In this document: positions 1 to 11,080 of the stretch, piece by piece
Layout of the letters: each line of letters opens with the position of its first letter
How positions within the stretch are numbered: the first letter of the stretch is position 1
Program-made: the position numbers and the translations under genes
Notes under the pieces: model-generated
What the model saw: the letters and a program-made list of their open reading frames with translations, nothing else
What the model was told of the DNA's origin: nothing
Databases searched by the model: none
Source of the DNA: Reticulitermes speratus
Taxonomy: Eukaryota > Arthropoda > Insecta > Blattodea > Rhinotermitidae
Direction of reading: 5' to 3'
DNA length: 64,000 nucleotides
Assembly (NCBI GenBank): GCA_021186555.1
Contig: JAJKFL010000006.1
Location: forward strand, 46,696,138-46,760,137

Positions 1-3000
1 TGACCAAGTGTCACTGCCACATAACACTACAAACTTTAATTGTTGAGCAATTGACCAAGTGTCACTGCCACATAACACTACAAACTTTAATTGTTGAGCA
101 GTTGACCAAGTGTCACTGCCGCATAACACTACAAACTTTAATTGTTGAGCAATTGACCAAGTGTCACTGCCACATAACACTACAAACTTTAATTGTTGAG
201 CAATTGACCAAGTGTCACTGCCACATAACACTACAAACTTTAATTGTAGAGCAATTGACCAAGTGTCACTGCCACATAACACTACAAACTTTAATTGTTG
301 AGCAATTGACCAAGTGTCACTGCCACATAACACTACAAACTTTAATTGTTGAGCAATTGACCAAGTGTCACTGCCACATAACACTACAAACTTTAATTGT
401 TGAGCAATTGACCAAGTGTCACTGCCACATAACACTACAAACTTTAATTGTTGAGCAATTGACCAAGTGTCACTGCCACATAACACTACAAACTTTAATT
501 GTTGAGCAATTGACCAAGTGTCACTGCCACATAACACTACACAATTTAATTGTTGAGCAATTGACCAAGTGTCACTGCCACATAACACTACACACTTTAA
601 TTGTTGAGCAATTGACCAAGTGTCACTGCCACATAACGCTACAAACTTTAATTGTTGAGCAATTGACCAAGTGTCACTGCCACATAACACTACAAACTTT
701 AATTGTTGAGCAATTGACCAAGTGTCACTGCCACATAACACTACAAACTTTAATTGTTGAGCAATTGACCAAGTGTCACTGCCACATAACACTACACACT
801 TTAATTGTTGAGCAATTGACCAAGTGTCACTGCCACATAACGCTACAAACTTTAATTGTTGAGCAATTGACCAAGTGTCACTGCCACATAACACTACACA
901 CTTTAATTGTTGAGCAATTGACCAAGTGTCACTGCCACATAACACTCACACTTTAATTGTTGAGCAATTGACCAAGTGTCACTGCCACATAACGCTACAA
1001 ACTTTAATTGTTGAGCAATTGACCAAGTGTCACTGCCACATAACACTACAAACTTTAATTGTTGAGCAATTGACCAAGTGTCACTGCCACATAACACTAC
1101 ACACTTTAATTGTTGAGCAATTGACCAAGTGTCACTGCCACATAACACTACACACTTTAATTGTTGAGCAATTGACCAAGTGTCACTGCCACATAACACT
1201 ACACACTTTAATTGTTGAGCAATTGACCAAGTGTCACTGCCACATAACACTACAAACTTTAATTGTTGAGCAATTGACCAAGTGTCACTGCCACATAACA
1301 CTACAAACTTTAATTGTTGAGCAATTGACCAAGTGTCACTGCCACATAACACTACAAACTTTAATTGTTGAGCAATTGACCAAGTGTCACTGCCACATAA
1401 CACTACACACTTTAATTGTTGAGCAATTGACCAAGTGTCACTGCCACATAACACTACAAACTTTAATTGTTGAGCAATTGACCAAGTGTCACTGCCACAT
1501 AACACTACAAACTTTAATTGTTGAGCAATTGACCAAGTGTCACTGCCACATAACACTACACACTTTAATTGTTGAGCAATTGACCAAGTGTCACTGCCAC
1601 ATAACGCTACAAACTTTAATTGTTGAGCAATTGACCAAGTGTCACTGCCACATAACACTACACACTTTAATTGTTGAGCAATTGACCAAGTGTCACTGCC
1701 ACATAACACTACACACTTTAATTGTTGAGCAATTGACAAGTGTCACTGCCACATAACGCTACAAACTTTATTGTTGAGCAATTGACCAAGTGTCACTGCC
1801 ACATAACACTACAAACTTTAATTGTTGAGCAATTGACCAAGTGTCACTGCCACATAACACTACAAACTTTAATTGTTGAGCAATTGACCAAGTGTCACTG
1901 CCACATAACACTACAACTTTAATTGTTGAGCAATTGACCAAGTGTCACTGCCACATAACGCTACAAACTTTAATTGTTGAGCAATTGACCAAGTGTCACT
2001 GCCACATAACACTACAACTTTAATTGTTGAGCAATTGACCAAGTGTCACTGCCACATAACACTACAAACTTTAATTGTTGAGCAATTGACCAAGTGTCAC
2101 TGCCACATAACACTACAAACTTTAATTGTTGAGCAATTGACCAAGTGTCACTGCCACATAACACTACAAACTTTAATTGTTGAGCAATTGACCAAGTGTC
2201 ACTGCCACATAACACTACAAACTTTAATTGTTGAGCAATTGACCAAGTGTCACTGCCACATAACACTACAAACTTTAATTGTTGAGCAATTGACCAAGTG
2301 TCACTGCCACATAACACTACAAACTTTAATTGTTGAGCAATTGACCAAGTGTCACTGCCACATAACACTACAAACTTTAATTGTTGAGCAATTGACCAAG
2401 TGTCACTGCCACATAACACTACACACTTTAATTGTTGAGCAATTGACCAAGTGTCACTGCCACATAACACTACAAACTTTAATTGTTGAGCAATTGACCA
2501 AGTGTCACTGCCACATAACACTACAAACTTTAATTGTTGAGCAATTGACCAAGTGTCACTGCCACATAACACTACAAACTTTAATTGTTGAGCAATTGAC
2601 CAAGTGTCACTGCCACATAACACTACAAACTTTAATTGTTGAGCAATTGACCAAGTGTCACTGCCACATAACACTACAAACTTTAATTGTTGAGCAATTG
2701 ACCAAGTGTCACTGCCACATAACACTACAAACTTTAATTGTTGAGCAATTGACCAAGTGTCACTGCCACATAACACTACAAACTTTAATTGTTGAGCAAT
2801 TGACCAAGTGTCACTGCCACATAACACTACAAACTTTAATTGTAGAGCAATTGACCAAGTGTCACTGCCACATAACACTACAAACTTTAATTGTTGAGCA
2901 ATTGACCAAGTGTCACTGCCACATAACACTACAAACTTTAATTGTAGAGCAATTGACCAAGTGTCACTGCCACATAACACTACAAACTTTAATTGTTGAG

Positions 3001-3265
3001 CAATTGACCAAGTGTCACTGCCACATAACACTACAAACTTTAATTGTAGAGCAGTTGACCAAGTGTCACTGCCACATAACACTACCAACTTTAATTGTTG
3101 AGCAGTTGACCAAGTGTCACTGCCACATAACACTACAAACTTTAATTGTTGAGCAGTTGACCAAGTGTCACTGCCACATAACACTACAAATTTAATTGTT
3201 GAGCAGTTGACCAAGTGTCACTGCCACATAACACTACAAACTTTAATTGTTGAGCAGTTGACCAA
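1..3265. repeat. 51-bp satellite array, about 64 copies
   Basis: The unit begins TGACCAAGTGTCACTGCC and recurs at 1, 52 and 103, so the period is 51 bp. Copies are nearly identical. Recurrent variants are CTACAAAC versus CTACACAC, TAACACT versus TAACGCT, and TTGTTGAG versus TTGTAGAG. A few single-base deletions occur (near 946, 1737, 1770, 1914, 2012 and 3188). Because 51 is 17 codons, long frames stay open on both strands; these are not genes. The array is cut by the left edge of the window, so its true length is unknown. Confidence 0.97.
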
Positions 3266-3690
3266 GTGTCACTGCCACATAACACTACAAGTGTCACTGC
3301 CACATAACACTACAAGTGTCACTGCCACATAACACTACAAGTGTCACTGCCACATAACACTACAAGTGTCACTGCCACATAACACTACAAGTGTCACTGC
3401 CACATAACACTACAAGTGTCACTGCCACATAACACTACAAGTGCAACTGCCACATAACACTACAAGTGTCACTGCCACATAACACTACAAGTGTCACTGC
3501 CACATAACACTACAAGTGTCACTGCCACATAACACTACAAGTGTCACTGCCACATAACACTACAAGTGCAACTGCCACATAACACTACAAGTGTCACTGC
3601 CACATAACACTACAAGTGTTACTGCCACATAACACTACAAGTGTTACTGCCACATAACACTACAAGTGTTACTGCCACATAACACTACAA
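3266..3690. repeat. 25-bp satellite derived from the 51-bp unit, 17 copies
   Basis: GTGTCACTGCCACATAACAC plus TACAA repeats exactly 17 times (425 bp). It is the first half of the 51-bp unit, directly continuous with the previous array. The 26 bp lost lie between two CAA trinucleotides, so the change is explained by one deletion at microhomology followed by amplification. Variants GTGCAAC and GTGTTAC occur towards the right end. Confidence 0.97.
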
Positions 3691-3752
3691 TCGAAACTTC
3701 ATCCCGTTTTAAGCAGTAATGCAGATCTGCAGATAGGCCAAGTACCCGGCGC

Positions 3753-3917
3753 GTCTGTGTGCACGTACGTTCTGTTTGCACGTACGTTCTATGTGCACGT
3801 ACGATCTTTGTGCACGTACGTTCAATTCTGTGTTTACGTACGTTCAAGTCTGTGTGCACGTACGTTCAAGTCTGTGTGCACGTACGTTCAATTCTGTGTG
3901 CACGTACGTTCAAGTCA
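3753..3917. repeat. GCACGTACGTTC minisatellite, 8 copies
   Basis: Eight units share the core GCACGTACGTTC, which contains the palindrome ACGTACGT. The first three are 17 bp long. The next units are 22 bp because of a longer CAA(T/G)TCTGTGT spacer. Short frames on both strands here are artefacts. Confidence 0.9.
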
Positions 3918-4454
3918 TACGTAGTCAATTTTGTTTTCTCTCGGACAGAAATAAATTTTCCTCCGGTGTGAATTTGCTTACCGCTCAAAATGTGCAATAT
4001 ATGTAGCCAGACGTAATTTAAATCCTCTACAAAATTTCTTTTAATCTCGCTAGCAGCTGCCAGTCGCAAGATATTCGTCCTGGCGGAGACGAACGGACTG
4101 CGTTTATATATATACCATACAATAAATTAAATGGGAAGACTGCTCATGTAAGCAGTTGTTGTTGTGTGGCGTGCTGCATCATGAGAAGAGTCAGTTGTTC
4201 GCGCCCACCCTCCTCCACCGTGACAACAGCTGTTGTAATTAATTCACTTTGAAATATCTGCTTCTGCAGGAGACAGACAGACAGACAGACATTGTCATAA
4301 AGATGGATTTATGGACACGGTCAAAAGTCAGAAGTAATAAACAGCAGATCGGACACAATGGAAAAAGAAGTAGACTTGTGTGCACGGTAACGTGTACGTG
4401 TTCTGTGATTGTTAGTAGCTTCTTGGTCTGGACATTAATTAGCATTCTTAGACA
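3918..4454. other. Single-copy-looking spacer with a (GACA)n microsatellite
   Basis: I see no gene or transposon signature here. A (GACA)n run lies at 4272-4290. The reading frames at 4239-4488 are short, overlap on both strands and show no recognisable domain. Confidence 0.6.
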
Positions 4455-4528
4455 CAGTGGTTACTATATGTACCACCACAATGTTTAACATTCAACAATT
4501 CTACGTTCTGCCCACACAGTGTATTTGT
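4455..4528 (-). mobile_element. Terminal domain of the 114-bp satellite element, copy A
   Basis: On the minus strand this reads CTGTGTGGGCAGAACGTAG and then a hairpin GTGGTACATATAGTAACCAC-like end. It is the reverse complement of the sequence to the right of the arrays at 39683, 52720 and 63471, so this copy is in the opposite orientation. The terminal GGGCTTTAG seen in other copies is replaced here, so this end may be truncated or diverged. Confidence 0.8.
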
Positions 4529-5697
4529 GTGTTTTGTGTGGATCTCAGAACAAACAGCGATTATTTCACTGTACAGCATTAACTGACTGGTTTGTATAAC
4601 TGAGACGGAGTGTGTTTACTGCGCGGTACGGACTGTATTTATGTGTTTTGTGTGGATCTCAGAACAAACAGCGATTATTTCACTGTACAACATTAACTGA
4701 CTGGTTTGTGTAACTGAGACGGAGTGTGTTTACTGCGCGGTACGGACTGTATTTATGTGTTTTGTGTGGATCTCAGAACAAACAGCGATTATTTCACTGT
4801 ACAACATTAACTGACTGGTTTGTATAACTGAGACGGAGTGTGTTTACTGCGCGGTACGGACTGTATTTATGTGTTTTGTGTGGATCTCAGAACAAACAGC
4901 GATTATTTCACTGTACAGCATTAACTGACTGGTTTGTACAACTGAGACGGAGTGTGTTTACTGCGCGGTACGAACTGTATTTATGTGTTTTGTGTGGATC
5001 TCAGAACAAACAGCGATTATTTCACTGTACAGCATTAACTGACTGGTTTGTACAACTGAGACGGAGTGTGTTTACTGCGCGGTACGAACTGTATTTATGT
5101 GTTTTGTGTGGATCTCAGAACAAACAGCCATTATTTCACTGTACAGCATTAACTGACTGGTTTGTACAACTGAGACGGAGTGTGTTTACTGCGCGGTACG
5201 AACTGTATTTATGTGTTTTGTGTGGATCTCAGAACAAACAGCGATTATTTCACTGTACAGCATTAACTGACTGGTTTGTACAACTGAGACAGAGTGTGTT
5301 TACTGCGCGGTACGAACTGTATTTATGTGTTTTGTGTGGATTCTAGAACAAACAGCGATTATTTCACTGTACAGCATTAACTGACTGGTTTGTACAACTG
5401 AGACGGAGTGTGTTTACTGCGCGGTACGAACTGTATTTATGTGTTTTGTGTGGATCTCAGAACAAACAGCGATTATTTCACTGTACAGCATTAACTGACT
5501 GGTTTGTACAACTGAGACGGAGTGTGTTTACTGCGCGGTACGGACTGTATTTATGTGTTTTGTGTGGATCTCAGAACAAACAGCGATTATTTCACTGTAC
5601 AGCATTAACTGACTGGTTTGTACAACTGAGACGGAGTGTGTTTACTGCGCGGTACGGACTGTATTTATGTGTTTTGTGTGGATCTCAGAACAAACAT
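4529..5697 (-). repeat. 114-bp satellite array, copy A, about 10 monomers
   Basis: GTTTTGTGTGGATCTCAG recurs at 4531, 4645 and 4759, giving a 114-bp period. Each monomer carries the reverse complement of the 19-bp box CGTACCGCGCAGTAAACAC. As 114 is 38 codons, a repetitive frame stays open; it is not evidence of a protein. The last monomer breaks off inside AACAAACA at about 5697. Confidence 0.96.
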
Positions 5698-6199
5698 CAG
5701 GTACATATAACTTACTGTATTTACTGCTTTATACAGGGTGTCCTAACAGTAGGTCTAACGAGATTATACGCAAGACATATCTTATAGAAATAAGAGCTAT
5801 TGTGACCACAGTGCTGCCAAATGTTGCAAATAAAGTAACTAAATGCAGGTAAAAATACACACAATTAATTCTCTCAACATCTGGGTTAAGAGAGTTTTAC
5901 GGATGTCTGTAAAAGAAAATTTGTTTCTTGGCAGTGGTTCTATTGACACAGTCCCCGATGTCAACAGACAAGAATTTTTTAAAAAAATCATTATTTCGCT
6001 AATACGGACTTAAAGTGTACAATTCTGGGGATGTTTTTCTCGCAGCACTCCAATTTCTCCCCATCAGTAACATGCCATCACTGCTCCGCACTCATTTGTC
6101 TGTCACCGACAGTTATATTATCTTAGCAACTGACAGCTTCTTTCAATGACACGTTTATCTCCTCCGCACCCCATCCCTTCCCTTAGTGCTTGAAACAAT
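5698..6199. other. Spacer starting with an ACAGGGTGT transposon-like terminus
   Basis: ATACAGGGTGTCC at 5731 is a short motif also found, in either orientation, at 40821, 43551 and 44332. In insect genomes such motifs often mark repeat ends. The rest, AT-rich to 6199, has no feature I can support. Confidence 0.45.
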
Positions 6200-7611
6200 T
6201 GAACTGCCACCAATGTCCAGCCCGTCCCTGAACTGCCACCAATGTCCAGCCCGTCCCTGAACTGCCACCAATGCCTGCCGTCCCTGAACTGCCACCAATG
6301 TCCTAGCCCGTCCCTGAACTGCCACCAATGTCCAGCCGTCCCTGAACTGCCATCAATGTCCTGCCGTCCCTGAACTGCCACCAATGTCCAGCCCGTCCCT
6401 GAACTGCCATCAATGTTCAGCCCGTCCCTGAACTGCCACCAATGCCAGCCGTCCCTGAACTGCCACCAATGCCAGCCCGTCCCTGAACTGCCCAATGCCA
6501 GCCGTCCTGAACTGCCACTAATGTCAGCCCGTCCCTGAACTGCACCAATGCCCAGCCGTCCTGAACTGCCCAATGCCAGCCCGTCCCTGAACTGCCACAA
6601 TGTCCAGCCGTCCCTGAACTGCCACCAATGTCCAGCCCGTCCCTGAACTGCCATCAATGTCCTGCCCGTCCCTGAACTGCCACCAATGTCCAGCCCGTCC
6701 CTGAACTGCCATCAATGTTCAGCCGTCCCTGAACTGCCACCAATGCCCAGCCCGTCCCTGAACTGCCACCAATGTCCATGCCCGTTCCTGAACTGCCACC
6801 AATGTCCTGTCCGTCCCTGAACTGCCACCAATATCCTGTCCGTCCCTGAACTGCCACAATATCCTGTCCGTCCCTGAACTACCACCAATATCCTGTCCGT
6901 CCCTGAACTACCACCAATGTCCAGCCGTCCCTGAACTGCCACCAATATCCTGTCGTCCCTGAATTTCCACAATGCCTGTCCGTCCCTGAACTGCCACCAA
7001 TATCGTGCCGTCCTGAACTGCCACCAATATCTGTCTGTCCCTGAACTGCCACCAATGTCCTGTCCGTTCCTGAACTGCCACCAATTCCTGTCCGTCCCTG
7101 AACTGCCATCAATATCCTGTCCGTCCCTGAACTGCCACCAATGTCCAGCCCGTCCCTGAACTGCCACCAATGTCCAGCCGTCCCTGAACTGCCATCAATG
7201 TCCTGCCCGTCCCTGAACTGCACCAATGTCAGCCCGTCCTGAATGCATCAATGTTCAGCCGTCCCTGAACTGCCACCAATGCCCAGCCCGTCCCTGAACT
7301 GCCACAATGTCCAGCCCGTCCTGAACTGCCACCAATGCCCTGTCCGTCCCTGAACTGCCACCAATATCGTGTCTGTCCCTGAACTGCCACAATGTCCTGT
7401 CCGTTCCTGAACTGCCACCAATATCCTGTCCGTTCCTGAACTGCCACCAATGTCCTGCCCGTCCCTGAACTGCCATCAATGTCCAGCCCGTCCCTGAACT
7501 GCCATCAATGTCAGCCGTCCTGAACTGCCACCAATGCCCAGCCCGTCCCTGAACTGCCATCAATGTCCAGCCGTCCCTGAACTGCCACCAATATCGTGTC
7601 CGTCCCTGAAC
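6200..7611. repeat. 29-bp satellite array, about 49 copies, indel-rich
   Basis: The full unit reads CCCGTCCCTGAACTGCCACC followed by AATGTCCAG (29 bp). Many copies lack one base, mostly in the CCC run or in CCACC, so units of 27-29 bp alternate. Variants ATATCCTGTC and ATGCCCAGC occur. Antisense glycine/tryptophan-rich frames with SSGTG and WWQFRDG are repeat artefacts that change frame with each deletion. Confidence 0.95.
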
Positions 7612-8114
7612 CGCGCCAGTCTGATTAACTTCAGCACAAGACGGTAAGACTTCCAACAACCAACAGAGCGCACAGCTGTGCGGTTGCGTTATCGGATTCA
7701 TTTATTAACTACATTTCACAATGGGGCGAACACCATCGCCTGATCACATTCGGTGGTGACTGGGAGCATTTGGGTGTGGTCACCAGTCAGGGGGGGTTCA
7801 GTGCTAGGGGTGGCAATGTCACGTGACAACAGGCTTAATTATTGAAATTGTTAGCTAGAACATGCCTCGCAGTTAGCTGCTGGACACAGGGGTGCACAAA
7901 TGTGCTCTGTGTCTGACAGTGAAGTGGTAACGATGGACGGAAGGTGAAGGCACTGCTGTTTGAAGAGACGCTTCGCGGAATGAGTCTAAGCAATAAGCAT
8001 GCAACCTGCAACTGCGTAACGCAATGGTATTTGTGTGTGCCTCAACTGTCGAAACGTATTGAGACTCTCACGTTTGTATAAAGGCTTTATTCTTTCTATA
8101 ATTCTTACGTTTTA
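7612..8114. other. Single-copy-looking spacer
   Basis: I see no repeat, transposon end or coding signal between the 29-bp array and the fold-back element. Confidence 0.5.
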
Positions 8115-8315
8115 TTTCAGGTTTCCGCCGCAATACTGATGAGATCTGCGCGCTTCTAGGGTGTTACGCAGCGTTGAGTGGTAATTGTTTACCGACGTTT
8201 CGGGACAACGTATCGGTCCCATCTTCACGGGTCAAGAGTCCGGAATTTTGTCCCGAAACGTCGGTAAACAATTACAACACGACGCCGCAGAAAAGCGCAG
8301 ATCTCAATACTTAAG
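8115..8315. mobile_element. Fold-back / MITE-like inverted repeat (copy 1)
   Basis: The left arm contains GTTTACCGACGTTTCGGGAC (about 8188-8207) and the right arm its complement GTCCCGAAACGTCGGTAAAC (about 8251-8270). Beyond these, the arms continue to match imperfectly out to GATCTGCGC on each side. The inner loop includes GGTCCCATCTTCACGGGTC. A second copy lies at 13950-14140. Short frames here are fragments of this repeat. Non-autonomous fold-back or Penelope-associated origin is possible; I cannot decide. Confidence 0.8.
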
Positions 8316-8393
8316 TTGTTCAAAACTGTTCTATTTACTTCAAAGGAAGCCAGCGCCTTGTGTTGTTTGTACAAAATGTTTGTAACAGCGCGG

Positions 8394-8592
8394 CACAATT
8401 TTCTCCGCACAATTTTCTCCGCACAATTTTCTCCGCACAATTTTCTCCGCACAATTTTCTCCGCACAATTTTCTCCGCACAATTTTCTCCGCACAATTTT
8501 CTCCGCACAATTTTCTCCGCACAATTTTCTCCGCACAATTTTCTCCGCACAATTTTCTCCACACAATTTTCTCCGCACAATTTTCTCCGCAC
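8394..8592. repeat. 14-bp array, about 14 copies
   Basis: ACAATTTTCTCCGC repeats nearly perfectly, with one CCACAC variant near 8560. Frames on both strands here are artefacts of the array. Confidence 0.97.
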
Positions 8593-8686
8593 ACATTACT
8601 TCCGATTTTGACAACTTTAACAGTTTAATCGCCTTTTATCGATTTTATTCCTTCCTCAGTATGTTTTGAAAGTAACAATTGTGAAC

Positions 8687-8718
8687 CTGAAGATGACCTA
8701 ATTTGGTCGAAACGTTTT
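8687..8718 (+). other. CTGAAGATG...CGAAACG module
   Basis: CTGAAGATGACC is followed, after a 6-nt loop, by GGTCGAAACG, so GACC and GGTC can pair. The same two-part module recurs near 9623, 46453 and 55961. It resembles a hammerhead core (CUGAUGA, stem II, GAAA) but lacks the exact CUGAUGA. Confidence 0.5.
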
Positions 8719-8775
8719 GTTCTGAGTAATAATAGAACGTAGTTGTGTTTACACGGATTTTGTCTTGATTTGTTT

Positions 8776-9165
8776 TAACTAACCAACTAACTAACTAACT
8801 AACTCCATGTAGCACAGTCCTTCTTGAGAAGCTAGCAGGTCGTCAGCTAGTCAAGAAATTCCCCGCACTTTATGGAACCCGAAGGTTCATTACCGCATTC
8901 ACAACAGCCCGCCACCTGTCCCTATCCTGAGCCATATCAATCCAGTCCATGCCCCCCATCCCACTTCTTGAAGATCCATTTTAATATTATCCTCCCATCT
9001 ACGCCTCGGTCTTCCAAGTGGTTCCTTCCCTCAGGTCTCCCACCAAAATCCTGTATGCACCTCTCCCTTCACCCATACGTGCTACATGCCCCGCCCATCT
9101 CATTATTCTTGATTTGATCACCCGAATAACATTTGGTGATCAGTACAGATCATTAATTTCCTCGT
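8776..9165 (-). pseudogene. 5'-truncated LINE: reverse-transcriptase C-terminal end and 3' tail
   Basis: Reading the minus strand, the frame gives MRWAGHVARMGEGRGAYRIL, then after a frameshift GRPEGRNHLEDRGVDGRII, then [20 protein letters not shown] and LRVP-stop. These are the typical C-terminal motifs of non-LTR retrotransposon polyproteins (RTE or Jockey-like; clade uncertain). The copy ends in a (GTTA)n-type tail, seen on the plus strand as TAACTAACTAAC at 8776-8804. At least two frameshifts and the missing 5' part make it dead. A related, shorter copy lies at 18727-18905. Confidence 0.85.
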
Positions 9166-9205
9166 TACGTAACACAGTACTTTGGAGCTATAAAAGTAGA
9201 GGATC

Positions 9206-9373
9206 GGTGTGTGTGTGCGTGAGTGAGTGTGAGTGAGTGTGAGTGTGTGTGAGAGTGTGTGTGAGTGTGTGTGTGTATGTGAGTGAGTGTGTGAGAGTGT
9301 GATTGTGTGTGTGAGTGTGTGCGTGTGAGTGTGTGTGGTGTGAGTGTGTGTGCGTGAGTGTGTGTGTGTGTGT
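9206..9373. repeat. (GTGTGA)/(GT)n low-complexity tract
   Basis: A purine-pyrimidine tract of GTGTGTGAGTGTGTG type runs about 168 bp. Its minus strand gives threonine/histidine frames that are not genes. Confidence 0.95.
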
Positions 9374-9534
9374 TTCCAATTCTTTACAAATCTCGACCGC
9401 ACGCTCACCACGTTAAGTATTTAAACGACATTCATTAAAAATTCTGCCAACACGAGGTTTGAGGTTTTAGCAGCTGTGTTGCGGAGGATTCGCGCCGTTT
9501 CGGATGACAAACTATGTTGTTGAGTTAGTCATTG

Positions 9535-9662
9535 CCGACGTTTCGAAACGCATGTTTGCTGTCATCTTTAACTGTTACGCAATCCAAGAATTGCCTAATT
9601 CTTTTTGGACTATTTGATCTTTGAAGATGAAAACATTAGTTCCTTTCGAAACGTCGGGAACT
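9535..9662. repeat. Inverted pair of CCGACGTTTCG modules
   Basis: CCGACGTTTCGAAACG at 9535, followed by CATCTTTA, mirrors GAAGATG at 9623 and CTTTCGAAACGTCGGG at 9643-9659 in opposite orientation. The pair makes an imperfect hairpin with a spacer of about 50 bp, like the other fold-back copies in this window. Confidence 0.6.
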
Positions 9663-9862
9663 TCTCACCAAATGACGGAAAGTTACCGCTCATAAGACCT
9701 CACTACTTACCGTACTTATATTTGTACGCCAAGCAGGCAACTGCATGTTCGTATTGCTACAGCTTCAAGTAATTCAGTTCTGCCATAATCGCTTTTGCAG
9801 TATATAGCATTTTGAATGTTTAATTGTAAGGGATTGGAAAGGAACCGAATTATGTATCTTCG

Positions 9863-10120
9863 GTGTACTGTGGCCTTATGGGTGAGTGGAGCGCTACATA
9901 CTGGGTTTTGGTGGAGAAATCTGCAGAAGACAACCACTTGGAAGACCTTGGTTTAGATGGAAGTATAACATTAAATATAATCGTCAATAAATATTTTGGG
10001 GGCGTGAATTGGATTGTGCTGGCTCAGGAGAGTGACAAATTGTTGGCCATTTTGAAAACAGTAATGAGCCACCAGTTTCCATCAAAGGCAGGGAAATTTT
10101 TAACTAAATGAGGAAATGTT
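9863..10120 (+). pseudogene. Degenerate LINE reverse-transcriptase C-terminus
   Basis: The plus strand encodes WVLVEKSAEDNHLEDLGLDG, then VNWIVLAQESDKLLAI, VMSHQFPSKAGKFLTK and stop. It is colinear with the LINE tail at 8776-9165 ([34 protein letters not shown]). Only the last part of the polyprotein survives. Substitutions such as VEKSAEDN for VGRPEGRN show long decay. The frame is open for 82 residues by chance and is not a live gene. Confidence 0.75.
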
Positions 10121-10310
10121 AGCTTCTAAAAAAGAACTGTTTGTCACGCAGTCAGATACTCACTGCGATCTGATTCTTTTTATGGGACTTAGGAAAAGCA
10201 GCAGAAATTTCACAGCAATATTTTTATGGCTAAATTCACGAATTTATTACGATATTGATGAGTGATTTGTACATACGAAATGTAGGGAAGGCCTTCGAGA
10301 CTTTAAAACA

Positions 10311-11080
10311 GACATACACGTAACGACATACACGTAACGACATACACGTAACGACATACACATAACGACTTACACGTAACGACATACACATAACGACATA
10401 CACATAACGACATACACATAACGACATACACATAACGACATACACATAACGACATACACATAACGACATACACGTAACGACATACACGTAACGACATACA
10501 CATAACGACATACACGTAACGACATACACGTAACGACATACACGTAACGACATACACGTAACGACATACACGTAACGACATACACGTAACGACATACACG
10601 TAACGACATACACGTAACGACATACACGTAACGACATACACGTAACGACATACACGTAACGACATACACGTAACGACATACACGTAACGACATACACGTA
10701 ACGACATACACGTAACGACATACACGTAACGACATACACGTAACGACATACACATAACGACATACACATAACGACATACACATAACGACATACACATAAC
10801 GACATACACATAACGACATACACATAACGACATACACATAACGACATACACATAACGACATACACATAACGACATACACATAACGACATACACATAACGA
10901 CATACACATAACGACATACACATAACGACATACACATAACGACATACACATAACGACATACACATAACGACATACACAATAACGACATACACATAACGAC
11001 ATACACATAACGACATACACATAACGACATACACATAACGACATACACATAACGACATACACTAAACGACATAACTAACG
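10311..11080. repeat. 14-bp array GACATACAC(G/A)TAAC, about 55 copies
   Basis: The unit GACATACACGTAAC alternates in blocks with GACATACACATAAC. The A form dominates about 10375-10465, the G form about 10468-10745, and the A form again from 10748 on. Three antisense frames stay open because no phase of the repeat contains a stop codon on that strand; none is a gene. Confidence 0.97.

Noticed and set aside
51..3214. Several 276-400-residue frames on both strands
   Set aside because: They are translations of the 51-bp repeat. The period is a multiple of 3, the same stretch is open on both strands, and there is no start context, domain or non-repeat part.
1..3690. CRISPR-like regular repeat
   Set aside because: There are no unique spacers: the whole unit repeats. 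The window is eukaryotic.
8136..8143. CTGATGAG as start of a true hammerhead ribozyme
   Set aside because: The exact core box is present, but no stem II and GAAA follow at suitable distance; the next CGAAAC is over 100 nt away in the other arm of the inverted repeat.
9186..9196. TATAAAAG promoter box
   Set aside because: A single TATAAAAG next to a GT tract, without an initiator or a downstream gene, is expected by chance.
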